This document shows positions 34,074-43,060 of a stretch of DNA of 64,000 nucleotides, in pieces; the stretch's first letter is position 1; each line of letters starts with the position of its first letter. Position numbers and translations under genes: made by a program. Origin of the DNA: Kribbella sp. VKM Ac-2568 (lineage in GTDB: Bacteria; Actinomycetota; Actinomycetes; Propionibacteriales; Kribbellaceae); NCBI RefSeq assembly GCF_004345365.1, contig NZ_SLVF01000017.1:1-64000 (forward strand), written 5' to 3'. Below the pieces are notes generated by a model, which made no database searches, was not told where the DNA came from, and was given only the letters and a program-made list of their open reading frames with translations.

Positions 34074-34582
34074 CCCTTAGATGGCTCCCACTCGTTCATG
34101 GCCGTGAGTGCCTGGAGGGCGAACTGCGCGATCAGGTCGGCGTTCTCATTGCCGATGGCATCGAGCAGGCGTTGGTCGGCGGCTTTCAGTACTGCGCGGC
34201 CGTGGTCGAGCAGGACCTGCCCGGAGGGTGTCACCTGGAGGTCCGCCGTGCGACCGCGTCCGGGGGCGGTCAGCCGCTCGACGGCGCCGATCTCCTGCAA
34301 CTGGAGCAGCGTGGACTGCATGCTCTGGGCGGTGATGCCGTCGCGCCGCGCGAGCTCGCTGTACGACAGCCCGGGCTGGTGAGCCAGATGCCCGAGCGCG
34401 GACAGATGCCGCAGCGACAACCCTCGATTGCGCAGCTCGGCATCAGTCTTCTCCCGCACCTGACGCCCGAGCATCATCAGCAGCAACGCCGGACTGATCG
34501 CCGCCGACCTGCCGTTCGCCGCCTCGGAATCCGCCGGCTTGTCGTTCGCCGCGCCGGAGTCCGCGTTCTCTTCCACCGTCAC
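34070..34582 (-). CDS. MarR-family regulator
   Basis: A 170-residue MarR regulator with a winged helix centred on LSYSELARRDGITAQSMQSTLLQLQE and the wing around RLTAPGRGRTADLQVT. The N-terminal 28 residues are low-complexity (Ala, Asn, Ser, Glu). Start is GTG at 34582. It is divergent from two small membrane-protein genes and the shared 105-bp gap contains a 17-bp palindrome, the usual MarR arrangement. The ligand is unknown. Confidence 0.9.
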   Translation of the reverse strand: MTVEENADSGAANDKPADSEAANGRSAAISPALLLMMLGRQVREKTDAELRNRGLSLRHLSALGHLAHQPGLSYSELARRDGITAQSMQSTLLQLQEIGAVERLTAPGRGRTADLQVTPSGQVLLDHGRAVLKAADQRLLDAIGNENADLIAQFALQALTAMNEWEPSKG

Positions 34583-34616
34583 GCGCTCATCATCCCAGCA
34601 GGCTCGTGCGGCCCGG

Positions 34617-34656
34617 TTTCAGTTGGACTGAAACTGGAGTTATAGTCTGACTGAAA
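34617..34656. promoter_or_regulatory. MarR operator and likely promoter of the 34688 operon
   Basis: TTTCAGT-TGG-ACTGAAA (34617-34633) is a perfect 7-3-7 palindrome. A second, degenerate copy, TTATAGT-CTG-ACTGAAA, lies at 34640-34656. TATAGT at 34641-34646 could be a -10 box of the plus-strand operon, so binding would block transcription. Confidence 0.65.
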
Positions 34657-34687
34657 CTGCCTCCGGAGGAGCTGGAGCTCACCTCTG

Positions 34688-35185
34688 ATGAACAAGGTTC
34701 TTCTCAGCGTGCACGTCCTGGCCGCGATCATCTTCGTCGGCCCGGTCACCGTCGCCGCGAGCATGTTCCCGCCGATCGCCCGCCGCTCCCTCACCGCCGG
34801 CACCGAGAACGCCGGGACCGTGGTCGCCGGGACCGGGGATGTCGGGGTCCTCCGCGTGCTGCACCGGATCAGCCGCGGGTATGCGATCGGTGGTCTGACG
34901 GTGCCGGTCTTCGGCCTCGCCGTGGGCGCCGGACTCGGAGTACTGGGTGACTACTGGCTGATCATCTCGATGGTGCTCACGCTCGCGGCAGCCGGCGTAC
35001 TCGCCTTCATCGTGCTCCCTGGCCAGAGCCGGATCCTCGCGGCCGCCACCGGCTCACAAGAGCAGCGAGCCGAATCCCTCCCCCAGGCCAAGGCTCTCTC
35101 GATGACCACCGGGATCTTCGCGCTCCTCTGGGCCGTCGTGGTCGTCCTGATGATCGTCCGCCCCGGCTCCACCACCGGAGCCTGA
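34688..35185 (+). CDS. Small integral membrane protein (DUF2269-like)
   Basis: A 165-residue protein with four hydrophobic segments: one near the N-terminus (HVLAAIIFVGPVTVAASM), one around 70-90, one around 93-110 and one at the C-terminus (GIFALLWAVVVVLMIV). It resembles DUF2269 membrane proteins; function unknown. A strong GGAGGAGCTGGAGC stretch precedes the ATG. Control by the divergent MarR regulator is likely, and the next small membrane protein follows one base after its stop. Confidence 0.75.
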   Translation: MNKVLLSVHVLAAIIFVGPVTVAASMFPPIARRSLTAGTENAGTVVAGTGDVGVLRVLHRISRGYAIGGLTVPVFGLAVGAGLGVLGDYWLIISMVLTLAAAGVLAFIVLPGQSRILAAATGSQEQRAESLPQAKALSMTTGIFALLWAVVVVLMIVRPGSTTGA

Positions 35186-35186
35186 G

Positions 35187-35468
35187 ATGACCAATCTGAC
35201 CGTCCTCAAACTCGCGGCCGCCGCAGAAGCCATCACCGTCACCCTGCTCTTCGCGAACCTCCTGACCGTGCACTGGCCGGCTGCGTCATCAGCGCTCGGC
35301 CCGACGCACGGTACGGCGTACCTGGTGACCGTCGTGACCGCGCTGACGGCAGCCAACGCGCCGGCGAAGGCCAAGTGGCTCTCCTTCGTCCCAGCAGTCG
35401 GCGGCTATCTCGCCTTGCGTGTCCTCCGCTCGTACGTCCCCGCCGTACAGGCAGCGGGCGAACGCTAG
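35187..35468 (+). CDS. Small membrane protein (DUF3817-like)
   Basis: A 93-residue protein with three hydrophobic segments and a conserved-looking GPTHGTAYLVTVVTALTA core, resembling DUF3817 proteins. Start ATG overlaps the upstream gene's stop region (one base gap). Part of the MarR-linked pair, probably co-expressed. Function unknown. Confidence 0.7.
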   Translation: MTNLTVLKLAAAAEAITVTLLFANLLTVHWPAASSALGPTHGTAYLVTVVTALTAANAPAKAKWLSFVPAVGGYLALRVLRSYVPAVQAAGER

Positions 35469-35477
35469 GGTTCTTGC

Positions 35478-36281
35478 GTGTTGAAGGTCGCGACTGTGAA
35501 TGTGAACGGGGTACGGGCTGCTTATCGCCGCGGAATGGCGGCGTGGCTCGAGGAGACCGATCCGGACCTGCTGCTGATGCAGGAGGTGCGCGCGACCGAC
35601 GAGGTACTCCGTGACCACCTGGGCGGCGACTGGCACCTGGCCCACGCGGAACCGGCGATCGAGGGCAGCAAGGGCCGCGCAGGTGTGGCCGTCGCGAGCC
35701 GGAGGCCGATCAAGGCGGAGCGCGCCGAGATCGGTCCGGAGCGGTTCGCCGGTTCGGGCCGTTGGGTCGAGGCGACCGTCGTGCTCGACGACGGGTCCAC
35801 TCTCACGGCGGTCAGCACCTACGTCTTCACCGGCGAGTTCGAGACGCCGCCGCGCCAGGCCGAGAAGTACGCCTTCCTGGACGCGATCACCACCCGGCTG
35901 ACCGAACTGCGCGCCGATGGCCGGCACGTCCTGCTGTGCGGCGACCTCAACGTCGCCCACCACGAGGTCGACCTGAAGGCGTGGAAAGCGAACCGCAAGA
36001 AGAGCGGATTCCTGCCCGAGGAACGCGCCTGGATGGACCGCCTGTTCGAGGCCGGCTGGGTCGATCTCGGCCGCCGCTTCGGCGGCGAGGGGCCCGGTCC
36101 GTACTCCTGGTGGTCCTGGCGCGGCAAGGCCTTCGACAACGACGCCGGCTGGCGGATCGACTACCAGATCGCCTCGCCCGAACTCGCGGATTCAGCCACC
36201 GGCTGCGAGATCCACCGAGCTCCGACGTACGCCGACCGCTGGAGCGACCACGCCCCCGTCGTCGCGACGTACGGGCTCTGA
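35478..36281 (+). CDS. xthA: Exodeoxyribonuclease III (AP endonuclease, XthA)
   Basis: A 267-residue Mg2+-dependent exonuclease/AP endonuclease of the EEP superfamily. Conserved blocks: the start VATVNVNGVRAA (Asn), LLMQEVRA (metal-binding Glu), LLCGDLNVAHHEVDL (Asp-Leu-Asn catalytic), and the end WRIDYQIAS with SDHAPVVA (Asp-His pair). It cuts at abasic sites and removes 3' blocks during base-excision repair. GTG start at 35478, nine bases after the preceding gene's stop. It may read through from the membrane-protein pair, although that link is probably incidental. Confidence 0.95.
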   Translation: MLKVATVNVNGVRAAYRRGMAAWLEETDPDLLLMQEVRATDEVLRDHLGGDWHLAHAEPAIEGSKGRAGVAVASRRPIKAERAEIGPERFAGSGRWVEATVVLDDGSTLTAVSTYVFTGEFETPPRQAEKYAFLDAITTRLTELRADGRHVLLCGDLNVAHHEVDLKAWKANRKKSGFLPEERAWMDRLFEAGWVDLGRRFGGEGPGPYSWWSWRGKAFDNDAGWRIDYQIASPELADSATGCEIHRAPTYADRWSDHAPVVATYGL

Positions 36282-36350
36282 GGACCACCGCAGTCGATCT
36301 CTGTGGAATACCGCAGTACGGCGGGACGGCGGCGCGGGTAGTCTCGCGGC

Positions 36351-38444
36351 ATGTCCGAGTTGAATCCCCCAGTTGCCGCCCGTAAGCCGATCGAACGCAC
36401 CCACCACGGAGACGTCTTCGTCGACGACTACGAGTGGTTGCGGGACAAGTCGAGCGACGAGGTGCTCGACTACCTGCGCGCCGAGAACGACTACACCGAG
36501 AAGCGCACCGCGCACCTCGAGTCGTTGCGCGAGGCAATCTTTTCCGAGATCTCGGACCGCACCCTGCAGACCGACCTGAGCGTGCCCGCCCGGCGCGGCG
36601 GGTTCTGGTACTACACCCGCACGGTCGAGGGGAAGCAGTACGCGATCAGCTGCCGGGTGAAGGTGGACGGCGACGAGCCGCCCGCGACCGACGGCGAGAT
36701 CCCCGGCGAAGAGGTGATGCTGGACGGGAACGAGGTGGCCGGTGACTCCGAGTTCTTCTCGCTCGGCACCGTCGACGTCTCCCCCGACAGCAGGCTGCTC
36801 GCCTACTCGGTGGACCTGACCGGCGACGAGCGGTTCACCTTGCGGATCAAGGATCTGAGCACGGGCGAACTGCTCCCCGACGAACTGCCGGGCGTGCACT
36901 ACGGCTCGGCCTGGTCCGGCGACGGCTCGACGATCTTCTACACGAAGGTCGACGACGCCTGGCGGCCGTACCAGGTCTGGCGGCACGCCCTCGGCAGCAG
37001 CACCGACGACGACGTGCTGGTGATGGAGGAGACCGACGAGCGGTTCTGGGTCGGCGTCGACCTGACCCGCAACGAGCAGGCCATCCAGATCTCCCTCGGC
37101 AGCAAGCTCACCAGCGAGGTCTGGCTGCTCGACGCGCAGGACCCGACCGGCGAACCCGTCGTCGTCGCACCCCGGCGCGAGGGCGTCGAGTACGACGTCG
37201 AGCATGCGGGCGATCAGTTGCTGATCGTGCACAACGCGGACGCCGCGAACTTCTCCCTGGCGACCGCGCCGCTGGACTCTCCCGGCGACTGGACCACCAT
37301 GATCGAGGGCGACGATTCGAGCCGGCTGCTCGGCGTGGACGCGTTCGCGGACCACGTGATCCTGTTCCGCCGCCGGGACGCGCTCACCGAGCTCGCGGTG
37401 ATGCGCCGGGAGTCGGGCGACCCCGAGAGCGCTGCCTTCGGTTCTCCCGAGGTGCTGGGCTTCGACGAGCCGATCTACACCGTCTCCCCCGGCCGCAACG
37501 ACGAGTGGCAGGACACCCGGTACCGGTTCAGCTACACCTCGCTCGTGACGCCCTCGACGACGTACGACGTGGACATCGCGACGGGTGAGCGCCGCCTGCT
37601 GAAGCAGCAACCCGTACTGGGTGGCGTCGACCTCGGCGCGTACACGCAGTACCGGGAGTGGGCGACCGCTGCCGACGGCACCCAGGTGCCGATCTCGTTG
37701 GTGGCGCGCAAGGACGTGGCGAAGGACGGGAACGCGCCGGTCGTGCTCTACGGCTACGGGTCGTACGAGAGCTCGATGGACCCGTGGTTCTCGATCGCGC
37801 GGCTGTCGCTGCTCGACCGGGGCGTGGTGTTCGCGATCGCTCATGTGCGCGGCGGTGGCGAGCTCGGCCGGCACTGGTACGACGACGGCAAGATGCTGAC
37901 CAAGCGCAACTCCTTCACCGACTTCATCGCGGCGGCCGAGCACCTGGTCAAGGAAGGCTGGACCCGGCCCGAGCGGATCGTCGCCCAGGGCGGCAGCGCG
38001 GGCGGCCTGCTGATGGGCGCGGTGGCGAACCTGGCGCCGCGGGCCTTCGGCGGGATCGTGGCCGAGGTGCCGTTCGTGGACGCGCTGACGACGATCCTGG
38101 ACCCGTCCCTGCCGCTGACGGTGATCGAGTGGGAGGAGTGGGGCAACCCGCTGGAGGACCCCGAGGTCTACGGGTACATGAAGTCCTACGCGCCGTACGA
38201 GAACGTGACGGCGCAGGAGTACCCGCGGATCCTGGCGATCACCAGCCTGAACGACACCCGCGTCTTCTACGTCGAGCCGGCCAAGTGGGTGGCGAAGCTC
38301 CGGGCCACCGCGGCGGGCGACGTCGACGTGCTGCTGAAGACCGAGATGGAGGCCGGCCACGGCGGCCGCAGCGGCCGGTACGACGCCTGGCGTGAGCTCG
38401 CGTTCACCCTCGCCTGGGAGCTCGACACCCTCGGCCTCACCTGA
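36351..38444 (+). CDS. ptrB: Oligopeptidase B (S9 serine peptidase)
   Basis: A 697-residue cytosolic serine peptidase of the prolyl oligopeptidase family. The N-terminal seven-bladed propeller covers about residues 60-420; the C-terminal alpha/beta domain holds the catalytic Ser in the GGSAGG motif near residue 549, the Asp in the SLNDTRVFY segment and the His in MEAGHGGRSG. It should cleave short peptides after Arg or Lys. The start ATG has a short plausible ribosome binding site. A long frame on the opposite strand is a codon-bias shadow. A stem-loop follows about 40 bases after the stop. Confidence 0.95.
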   Translation: MSELNPPVAARKPIERTHHGDVFVDDYEWLRDKSSDEVLDYLRAENDYTEKRTAHLESLREAIFSEISDRTLQTDLSVPARRGGFWYYTRTVEGKQYAISCRVKVDGDEPPATDGEIPGEEVMLDGNEVAGDSEFFSLGTVDVSPDSRLLAYSVDLTGDERFTLRIKDLSTGELLPDELPGVHYGSAWSGDGSTIFYTKVDDAWRPYQVWRHALGSSTDDDVLVMEETDERFWVGVDLTRNEQAIQISLGSKLTSEVWLLDAQDPTGEPVVVAPRREGVEYDVEHAGDQLLIVHNADAANFSLATAPLDSPGDWTTMIEGDDSSRLLGVDAFADHVILFRRRDALTELAVMRRESGDPESAAFGSPEVLGFDEPIYTVSPGRNDEWQDTRYRFSYTSLVTPSTTYDVDIATGERRLLKQQPVLGGVDLGAYTQYREWATAADGTQVPISLVARKDVAKDGNAPVVLYGYGSYESSMDPWFSIARLSLLDRGVVFAIAHVRGGGELGRHWYDDGKMLTKRNSFTDFIAAAEHLVKEGWTRPERIVAQGGSAGGLLMGAVANLAPRAFGGIVAEVPFVDALTTILDPSLPLTVIEWEEWGNPLEDPEVYGYMKSYAPYENVTAQEYPRILAITSLNDTRVFYVEPAKWVAKLRATAAGDVDVLLKTEMEAGHGGRSGRYDAWRELAFTLAWELDTLGLT

Positions 38445-38997
38445 CCTACCCCTGGATCCGCACCTTCGGACCCGGAGCACCCCTGGACCCGCAGTACCGC
38501 GCTCTCCCCGACCGGTGAGCCTGGTGCTGCGGGTCCTGCCGTTGGTGGGGTTCTGGTCGCTGGGTTCGGAACACGTTGCCCTGCGCAAATCGGGAAAACC
38601 GACGGGCGGTGACGCAAGGTGGCGGGCGTCGTTTGCCGGGGAAGGTGCGGGGTACCTGGTGCGTTGCATGTGGTGAGTGAGATTGATGGTGTGTCCTGCA
38701 ACACAATCCGTGGCGGTCCGTGGCGACTTGGGAAGGCCATTCCCGCCGCTCAGGTGAATCGCCTGAGAAGTGTTGCCGGGGCCTTTGGACGGCGAAAAGC
38801 CTGCAGATCAAGCCGATCGTGCTCGCGGCGCCTGGAGAGCGCGCAGAAGCGGTCCGGTCGGCGGATTCAAAGCTGGTTTGCCGGTGAACGGCGGTGCCGG
38901 GAAATCTCAGGGAACGTTCAGGCTGTTTACACACTCATCGTGGAATCTTGAACCTCACTCGAGCGTTGCTCTCCATGTAACGACGAAGGGAGTTTCG
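38445..38997. other. Intergenic region between ptrB and sigB
   Basis: A 553-bp gap. Near its left end is a terminator-like hairpin (38485-38536). Its right half is less G+C rich and must hold the sigB promoter. A GGGAAC hexamer lies near 38907, with TTTACAC downstream; it resembles the -35 of stress-sigma promoters but I could not fix a matching -10. No convincing gene was found. Confidence 0.5.
38485..38536 (+). terminator. Terminator hairpin after ptrB
   Basis: GGACCCGCAGTACC (38485-38498) pairs with GGTGCTGCGGGTCC (38523-38536), 14 bp with one G-T pair, 24-base loop, about 40 bases after the ptrB stop. Confidence 0.65.
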
Positions 38998-39957
38998 GTG
39001 GCTCGCATGGCTCGTGTCCGTTCCACGGACGACGGTATCGACGGTAAGGACAGCGTCGGTCTCTACCTGGAAGAGATCGCTCGCACTCCTTTGCTGACCG
39101 CTGAAGAAGAAGTCGAGCTCGCTGAGACGGTCGAGGCAGGTCTCCTCGCGGAGCAACTGCTGGCCGAGGGGCGGGTTGGACGCAAGAAGGGCGGGGCGCC
39201 CAAATATGCCACGGAGGAAGAGCTGCAGTGGCTGGCCGAAGAGGGCCAGCGCGCGCAGCAGCGGTTCGTGACCGCCAACCTCCGGCTGGTGGTATCGATC
39301 GCCCGCCGCTACGGACGTTCCCAGATGCCGCTGCTGGACCTGGTCCAGGAGGGCAACACGGGACTGATCCGCGCGGTGGAGAAGTTCGACTACCGCAAGG
39401 GGTTCAAGTTCTCGACGTACGCCACCTGGTGGGTGCGTCAGGCCATCACGCGAGGGATCGCGCAGCAGGCCCGGGTGGTCCGGCTGCCGGTGCACGTGGT
39501 GGAGCAGCTGAACCAGATCGGCTCGGCGCGGCGCACGCTGGAGCGCAAGCTCGGGCGGGAGCCGGAGATCGACGAGATCGCGGCAGAGCTGGACCTGGAA
39601 GTGGAGCGGGTCACCGACCTGATCCGGATCGGCCGGGACCACATCAGCCTGGACAACCCGATCGACGACGAGGGTGAGACCTCGCTGGGCGACCTGATCG
39701 CGGCCGAGACCGCGCCGGGCCCCGACCAGCTGGTCGCCGACGCGTCGGACCGCTCGGGCCTGTTCAGCCTGGTCGACCAGCTCGACCCGCGGTCGGCGGA
39801 CGTGATCCGGCGCCGCTACGGGCTGCACGACGGCCGCCAGGCCAAGCTCGCCGACATCGGCGCGGTCCACGGGATCTCGGCCGAGCGGGTCCGCCAGATC
39901 GAGCGCGAAGCGCTCGGCCGGCTCCGCCTCCTCGCCGACCCCACACTGGCCGCCTAA
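38998..39957 (+). CDS. sigB: Group-2 sigma factor (SigB-like)
   Basis: A 319-residue sigma-70 protein that lacks region 1.1 and the lysine-rich lead of SigA. Region 1.2 begins VGLYLEEIARTPLLTAEEE, region 2 carries RLVVSIARRYGRSQM and KFSTYATWWVRQAI, and region 4.2 is AVHGISAERVRQIE. It is probably the stress/stationary-phase partner of SigA. GTG at 38998 is chosen: GAAGGGAG lies upstream at good spacing, whereas the frame open further upstream has no ribosome binding site. Tandem terminators follow it. Confidence 0.93.
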   Translation: MARMARVRSTDDGIDGKDSVGLYLEEIARTPLLTAEEEVELAETVEAGLLAEQLLAEGRVGRKKGGAPKYATEEELQWLAEEGQRAQQRFVTANLRLVVSIARRYGRSQMPLLDLVQEGNTGLIRAVEKFDYRKGFKFSTYATWWVRQAITRGIAQQARVVRLPVHVVEQLNQIGSARRTLERKLGREPEIDEIAAELDLEVERVTDLIRIGRDHISLDNPIDDEGETSLGDLIAAETAPGPDQLVADASDRSGLFSLVDQLDPRSADVIRRRYGLHDGRQAKLADIGAVHGISAERVRQIEREALGRLRLLADPTLAA

Positions 39958-39990
39958 CTCCGAGCCCAGCAGCCAGCCAAACCCCCACCC

Positions 39991-40070
39991 AGGACCCCCG
40001 AGCCGCCCTCCCGGCCGGGGGTCCTGCTCATGCCCAGAACCCCCGGCGCCACCAGACCCCGGGGGTTCTG
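39991..40070 (+). terminator. Tandem terminators after sigB
   Basis: First hairpin AGGACCCCCG (39991-40000) with CGGGGGTCCT (40016-40025); second CAGAACCCCCGG (40035-40046) with CCGGGGGTTCTG (40059-40070), 12-bp perfect stem, 12-base loop. The two are nearly the same design and isolate sigB from the convergent HAD gene. Confidence 0.75.
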
Positions 40071-40175
40071 CACGTCTCCATCCCGCAACTACCTGGAGCT
40101 AACGACCACCACCCCAGGACGCCCACACCCACGCCGCCAGCTTGCAGGCGTACGGCGTACGCAGTGTGGGTGGGG

Positions 40176-40898
40176 TTAGGCGGGGGTGTTCCAGGTGTCT
40201 ATCAGGGGTGGGAGGTCGGCCAGGTGGGTGATGGTGGCGTCGGGGGTGCCTTCGGTGTGGCCTATCTGATGGGGTGGGATAGCGCTGTGGGGGATGTGGG
40301 CGGCTCGCATGCCGACGTTCTGGGCGCCCCAGACGTCGTCGAAGAGGCGGTCGCCGACGAACAGGCAGCGGGCCGGGTCCGTGGCGCCGGTGGCTCGCAT
40401 CGCGGCCAGGAACGCCTCCGGGTGCGGCTTGGTCCAGGGGACCTCGCTGGTGTAGACGGCGCCGTCGATCAGTTCGAGCACGCCGTCGCGGGCGAAGATG
40501 TCCTCGTGGCGTTGCCGGGACCAGATGGTGTTCGACAGCACGCCGATCTTCAGACCGCGCTCGCGCAGGTCCGTCAGGGTCTGGATCGCGTCCGGCTCGA
40601 GCTCGGTGTGCGGATGCCAACGACGCTCGTACTCCGCGAGGGCCGCCGGCGTCATCACCACCTCGGCCAGCAGGCAGACGTCTTCCAGGGTGCTGCTGAC
40701 GTGGTCGTCCCGCGATCGCGCCCAGGCGGTCTCCTCGGCCTGGACCAGCCGCGCGGCAAGGTCGTCCGCCCGCTCCTCGTCGATGAGCTCCGCCACGGAC
40801 CGCCACACGGAGTACAGGTCGATGTCGTGCCAGGTGGCCAGGGTGCCGCCCCAGTCGAAGAGGACGGCCTCGATCGGTTCAGTCTTCACGTTCGTCAC
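40176..40898 (-). CDS. HAD-family hydrolase
   Basis: A 240-residue HAD hydrolase. Motif I is VLFDWGGTL (nucleophile Asp and a Trp/Gly variant of the usual Asp), motif II GVLSNTIW, the Lys of motif III in VPWTKPHPEAF and motif IV VGDRLFDDVWGA. DWGGT instead of DxDxT at motif I is a known variant, but it replaces the second Asp and could alter the reaction, for example toward phosphatase with altered proton donor or a phosphonatase-like role. Start is GTG at 40898. It lies convergent to sigB with no functional tie evident. Confidence 0.88.
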   Translation of the reverse strand: MTNVKTEPIEAVLFDWGGTLATWHDIDLYSVWRSVAELIDEERADDLAARLVQAEETAWARSRDDHVSSTLEDVCLLAEVVMTPAALAEYERRWHPHTELEPDAIQTLTDLRERGLKIGVLSNTIWSRQRHEDIFARDGVLELIDGAVYTSEVPWTKPHPEAFLAAMRATGATDPARCLFVGDRLFDDVWGAQNVGMRAAHIPHSAIPPHQIGHTEGTPDATITHLADLPPLIDTWNTPA

Positions 40899-40968
40899 GG
40901 CGCCAACCCTGCCAGATCAGACCGACAGAACTCCTCCGGATTTCCACCGGTGGACTGCCGCCGCCCGG

Positions 40969-42804
40969 TCAGCTGACGGACAGGAGCTGCCGGCGCTTGG
41001 CCAGCCAGGAGACCGCGAAGGCGTAGAACGCGAGGCACGGGATGTCGACGACGAGCAGCGTCCACGGCGCGCCGCCCTGGTCGGCCCAGCCGTCGAGCTG
41101 ACCCATTGCCGCCGGCAACAAGAAGGCGGCGAGGTTGTTGAGCGCGTGCAGCGTGATGGCCGCTTCCAGGCCGCCGGTGCGAATCGTCAGCCAGCCGATC
41201 ACCATCGCGAACAGGAAGATGTCGGCCATCGCCCAGCCGGTGTACCCGTGCGCCGAGACGAACAGCCCGCTGCTGACCACCAACGCCGGCCACGGCGTCC
41301 GCAGTACGAGCTTGAGCCGGCGGACGAATCCGGTCCCGTTCGTGTCGTCCGGGCCGTAGGCGCCGACCGCCTGAATCAGCCAGCCGCGGAAGATGAACTC
41401 CTCGGCCGCGGACTGGAACGGCACCAGCAGCAGGATGACCAGGGCCGGTCCGACGAAGGCGCTGAAGCCGACCCAGGAGCCGGAGTCTGTGGCGTCCTCG
41501 GTGGGCGGGAAGACCGCGTCGACGAGGATCCCGAGGGCGTACGACAGCACGATGTAGCCGAGCGCGGGCAGGCAGCACAGGAGCAGCCAGCGCCAGCGGA
41601 TCCGGTTGAGCACCGATGCGACGCTCCAGGCCGGGCGCCGCTGGATCAGCCAGGCGGCGAACGGGACCACCGGGATGAGGACGCCGAGCATGGTGAGAGT
41701 GATGGCGAGGTTCTCGGTGTCGCCGGAGAAGAGTTCGTCGCCCGCCGGTTCGGAGAAGTCGCCGGTGATCAGCGCGTGCGCGATCTCCCAGCACACCACG
41801 ACGGCAGCCGTCACCAGGAACGCGGCGGCGGCCAGGAACGCAGTACCGACCAGCGGCCGCCACCACCGGTGCTTCGCCGTCCGAGCCAGCCGATGGAACG
41901 CCGTCCCCGGCGGAGCCGCCACGATCGCCGGCTCCCGCATCCCGAACGGCACCCCATACCCCGGCTGCCCATACGGCACCCCGTACTGCGGGGGCGCCCC
42001 ATACTGCTGCCCGTACTGCGGCTGCCCCGGCGGCCCGTACTGCGCCGGTGGCTGACCGTACTGCCCGTACTGCGCCGGCGGCTGGCCGTATTGCCCGTAC
42101 TGCGCCGGCGGCTGACCGTACTGCCCGTACTGGGCCGGCGGCTGGCCGTATTGCCCGTACTGGGCCGGCGGCTGGCCGTATTGCCCGTACTGCGCCGGCG
42201 GTTGCCCAGGCGTCCCGTACTGCGCCGGTGGTTGGCCGGGCGGGCCGTATGGCTGCTGGCTCTGCCCGTACTGCGTTTGTGGCGGCGGCTGCTCGGGCGA
42301 CCAGAACCCGGGCTGCCCACCCTGCTGATACGCGCCCGGCTGCGCCGGCGGATAGGCGCCTGGCTGGGCCGGCGGGTATGGCTGGGGTGGGCCGTAGCTC
42401 CTGGGCTGAGCCGGTGGAGGAGAACCGGGTTGGGCTGGCGGATAGCTGCCCGGCTGCGCCGGCGGGTATGCCTGGGGGCGCTGAGGCGTCCCGGCTGTGC
42501 CGGGGTGTGGACGGTTGGGCTGGTCCTGGGGGCTGGGTTGGGGGTGGTTGGGGAAGGCGTGGCCGCCTGGGGGTTGCCAGGGGGCGGGGGGTGACTGCTG
42601 CGGGATGGGCTGGCGCTCGGTGGTGCGGGGAACCGCGTCCTCGGCTTCCGGCTGGTGCTCGGTGGTGCCGGACTCCGGGTCCTCGGCTTCCGGTTGGTGC
42701 TCGAGGGACGAGGAGTCTGGGGCTTGGGTCGACTCGGCTTGGGCGGGGGTGGGCGCAGGCTCAGGTGAGTCCGGGTGGGGTGGGGGGCCTGAGTGCGGGT
42801 CCAT
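40969..42804 (-). CDS. CPBP intramembrane metalloprotease with long Pro/Gln/Tyr-rich N-terminal repeat
   Basis: A 611-residue protein. Its C-terminal third (about residues 310-600) has eight or so hydrophobic segments and the CPBP (Abi) protease motif EEFIFRG, followed by the second-motif region SAHGYTG and HALNN. The N-terminal half is a low-complexity region rich in Pro, Gln, Tyr, Gly and Ala; its central part repeats the decapeptide QYGQYGQPPA. This should be extended and intrinsically disordered, perhaps spanning the cytosol or cell wall. CPBP proteases clip membrane proteins or prenylated substrates in some systems. The role of the fused repeat is unknown. Confidence 0.85.
   Translation of the reverse strand: MDPHSGPPPHPDSPEPAPTPAQAESTQAPDSSSLEHQPEAEDPESGTTEHQPEAEDAVPRTTERQPIPQQSPPAPWQPPGGHAFPNHPQPSPQDQPNRPHPGTAGTPQRPQAYPPAQPGSYPPAQPGSPPPAQPRSYGPPQPYPPAQPGAYPPAQPGAYQQGGQPGFWSPEQPPPQTQYGQSQQPYGPPGQPPAQYGTPGQPPAQYGQYGQPPAQYGQYGQPPAQYGQYGQPPAQYGQYGQPPAQYGQYGQPPAQYGPPGQPQYGQQYGAPPQYGVPYGQPGYGVPFGMREPAIVAAPPGTAFHRLARTAKHRWWRPLVGTAFLAAAAFLVTAAVVVCWEIAHALITGDFSEPAGDELFSGDTENLAITLTMLGVLIPVVPFAAWLIQRRPAWSVASVLNRIRWRWLLLCCLPALGYIVLSYALGILVDAVFPPTEDATDSGSWVGFSAFVGPALVILLLVPFQSAAEEFIFRGWLIQAVGAYGPDDTNGTGFVRRLKLVLRTPWPALVVSSGLFVSAHGYTGWAMADIFLFAMVIGWLTIRTGGLEAAITLHALNNLAAFLLPAAMGQLDGWADQGGAPWTLLVVDIPCLAFYAFAVSWLAKRRQLLSVS
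42031..42240. repeat. 30-bp tandem repeat inside the CPBP gene
   Basis: Seven units in exact 30-bp phase, the first from 42031 and the last ending at 42240, with only a few base changes. Each unit encodes one decapeptide of the QYGQYGQPPA type on the minus strand. This is a repeat within a gene and not a CRISPR: there are no spacers. Confidence 0.85.
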
Positions 42805-42984
42805 GTCGTGACTCTATGAGATCGAGGCAAGAGTGGGGGCACGATTGTGCCTCGGGAGCGGGAATCGCTGGCATGCTTCCGCCATGTCTGTTATGCCGTC
42901 AGCCATCGCTCAGGGCCGGGTCCGACGGGCGAAACGCGGGTCGGACGGATTCGGCTGCGTCGCGGCGAGATTTCTGCGGGGCCG

Positions 42985-43011
42985 TGTCGATCCGCGGGCC
43001 GCTCGTTCGAC
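42985..43011 (+). promoter_or_regulatory. ECF42-type promoter of the first DGPF/sigma module
   Basis: TGTCGA (42985-42990), 17-bp spacer, CGAC (43008-43011). The same layout occurs before 53268 and before 54923. It precedes the YciI/DGPF gene at 43061 by 49 bases. Confidence 0.65.
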
Positions 43012-43060
43012 GTTTGGGTGCGAGGGCCGAGAGGCGGCCCCGCCGGATGAGGAGAACGCG

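Noticed and set aside
36192..38669. An 825-codon open frame on the minus strand opposite ptrB
   Set aside because: It is a high-G+C shadow of ptrB: ribosome binding site and domains are absent and the sense strand has a clear oligopeptidase B.
42031..42240. CRISPR array
   Set aside because: 30-bp units are contiguous, without spacers, and code for a regular decapeptide.
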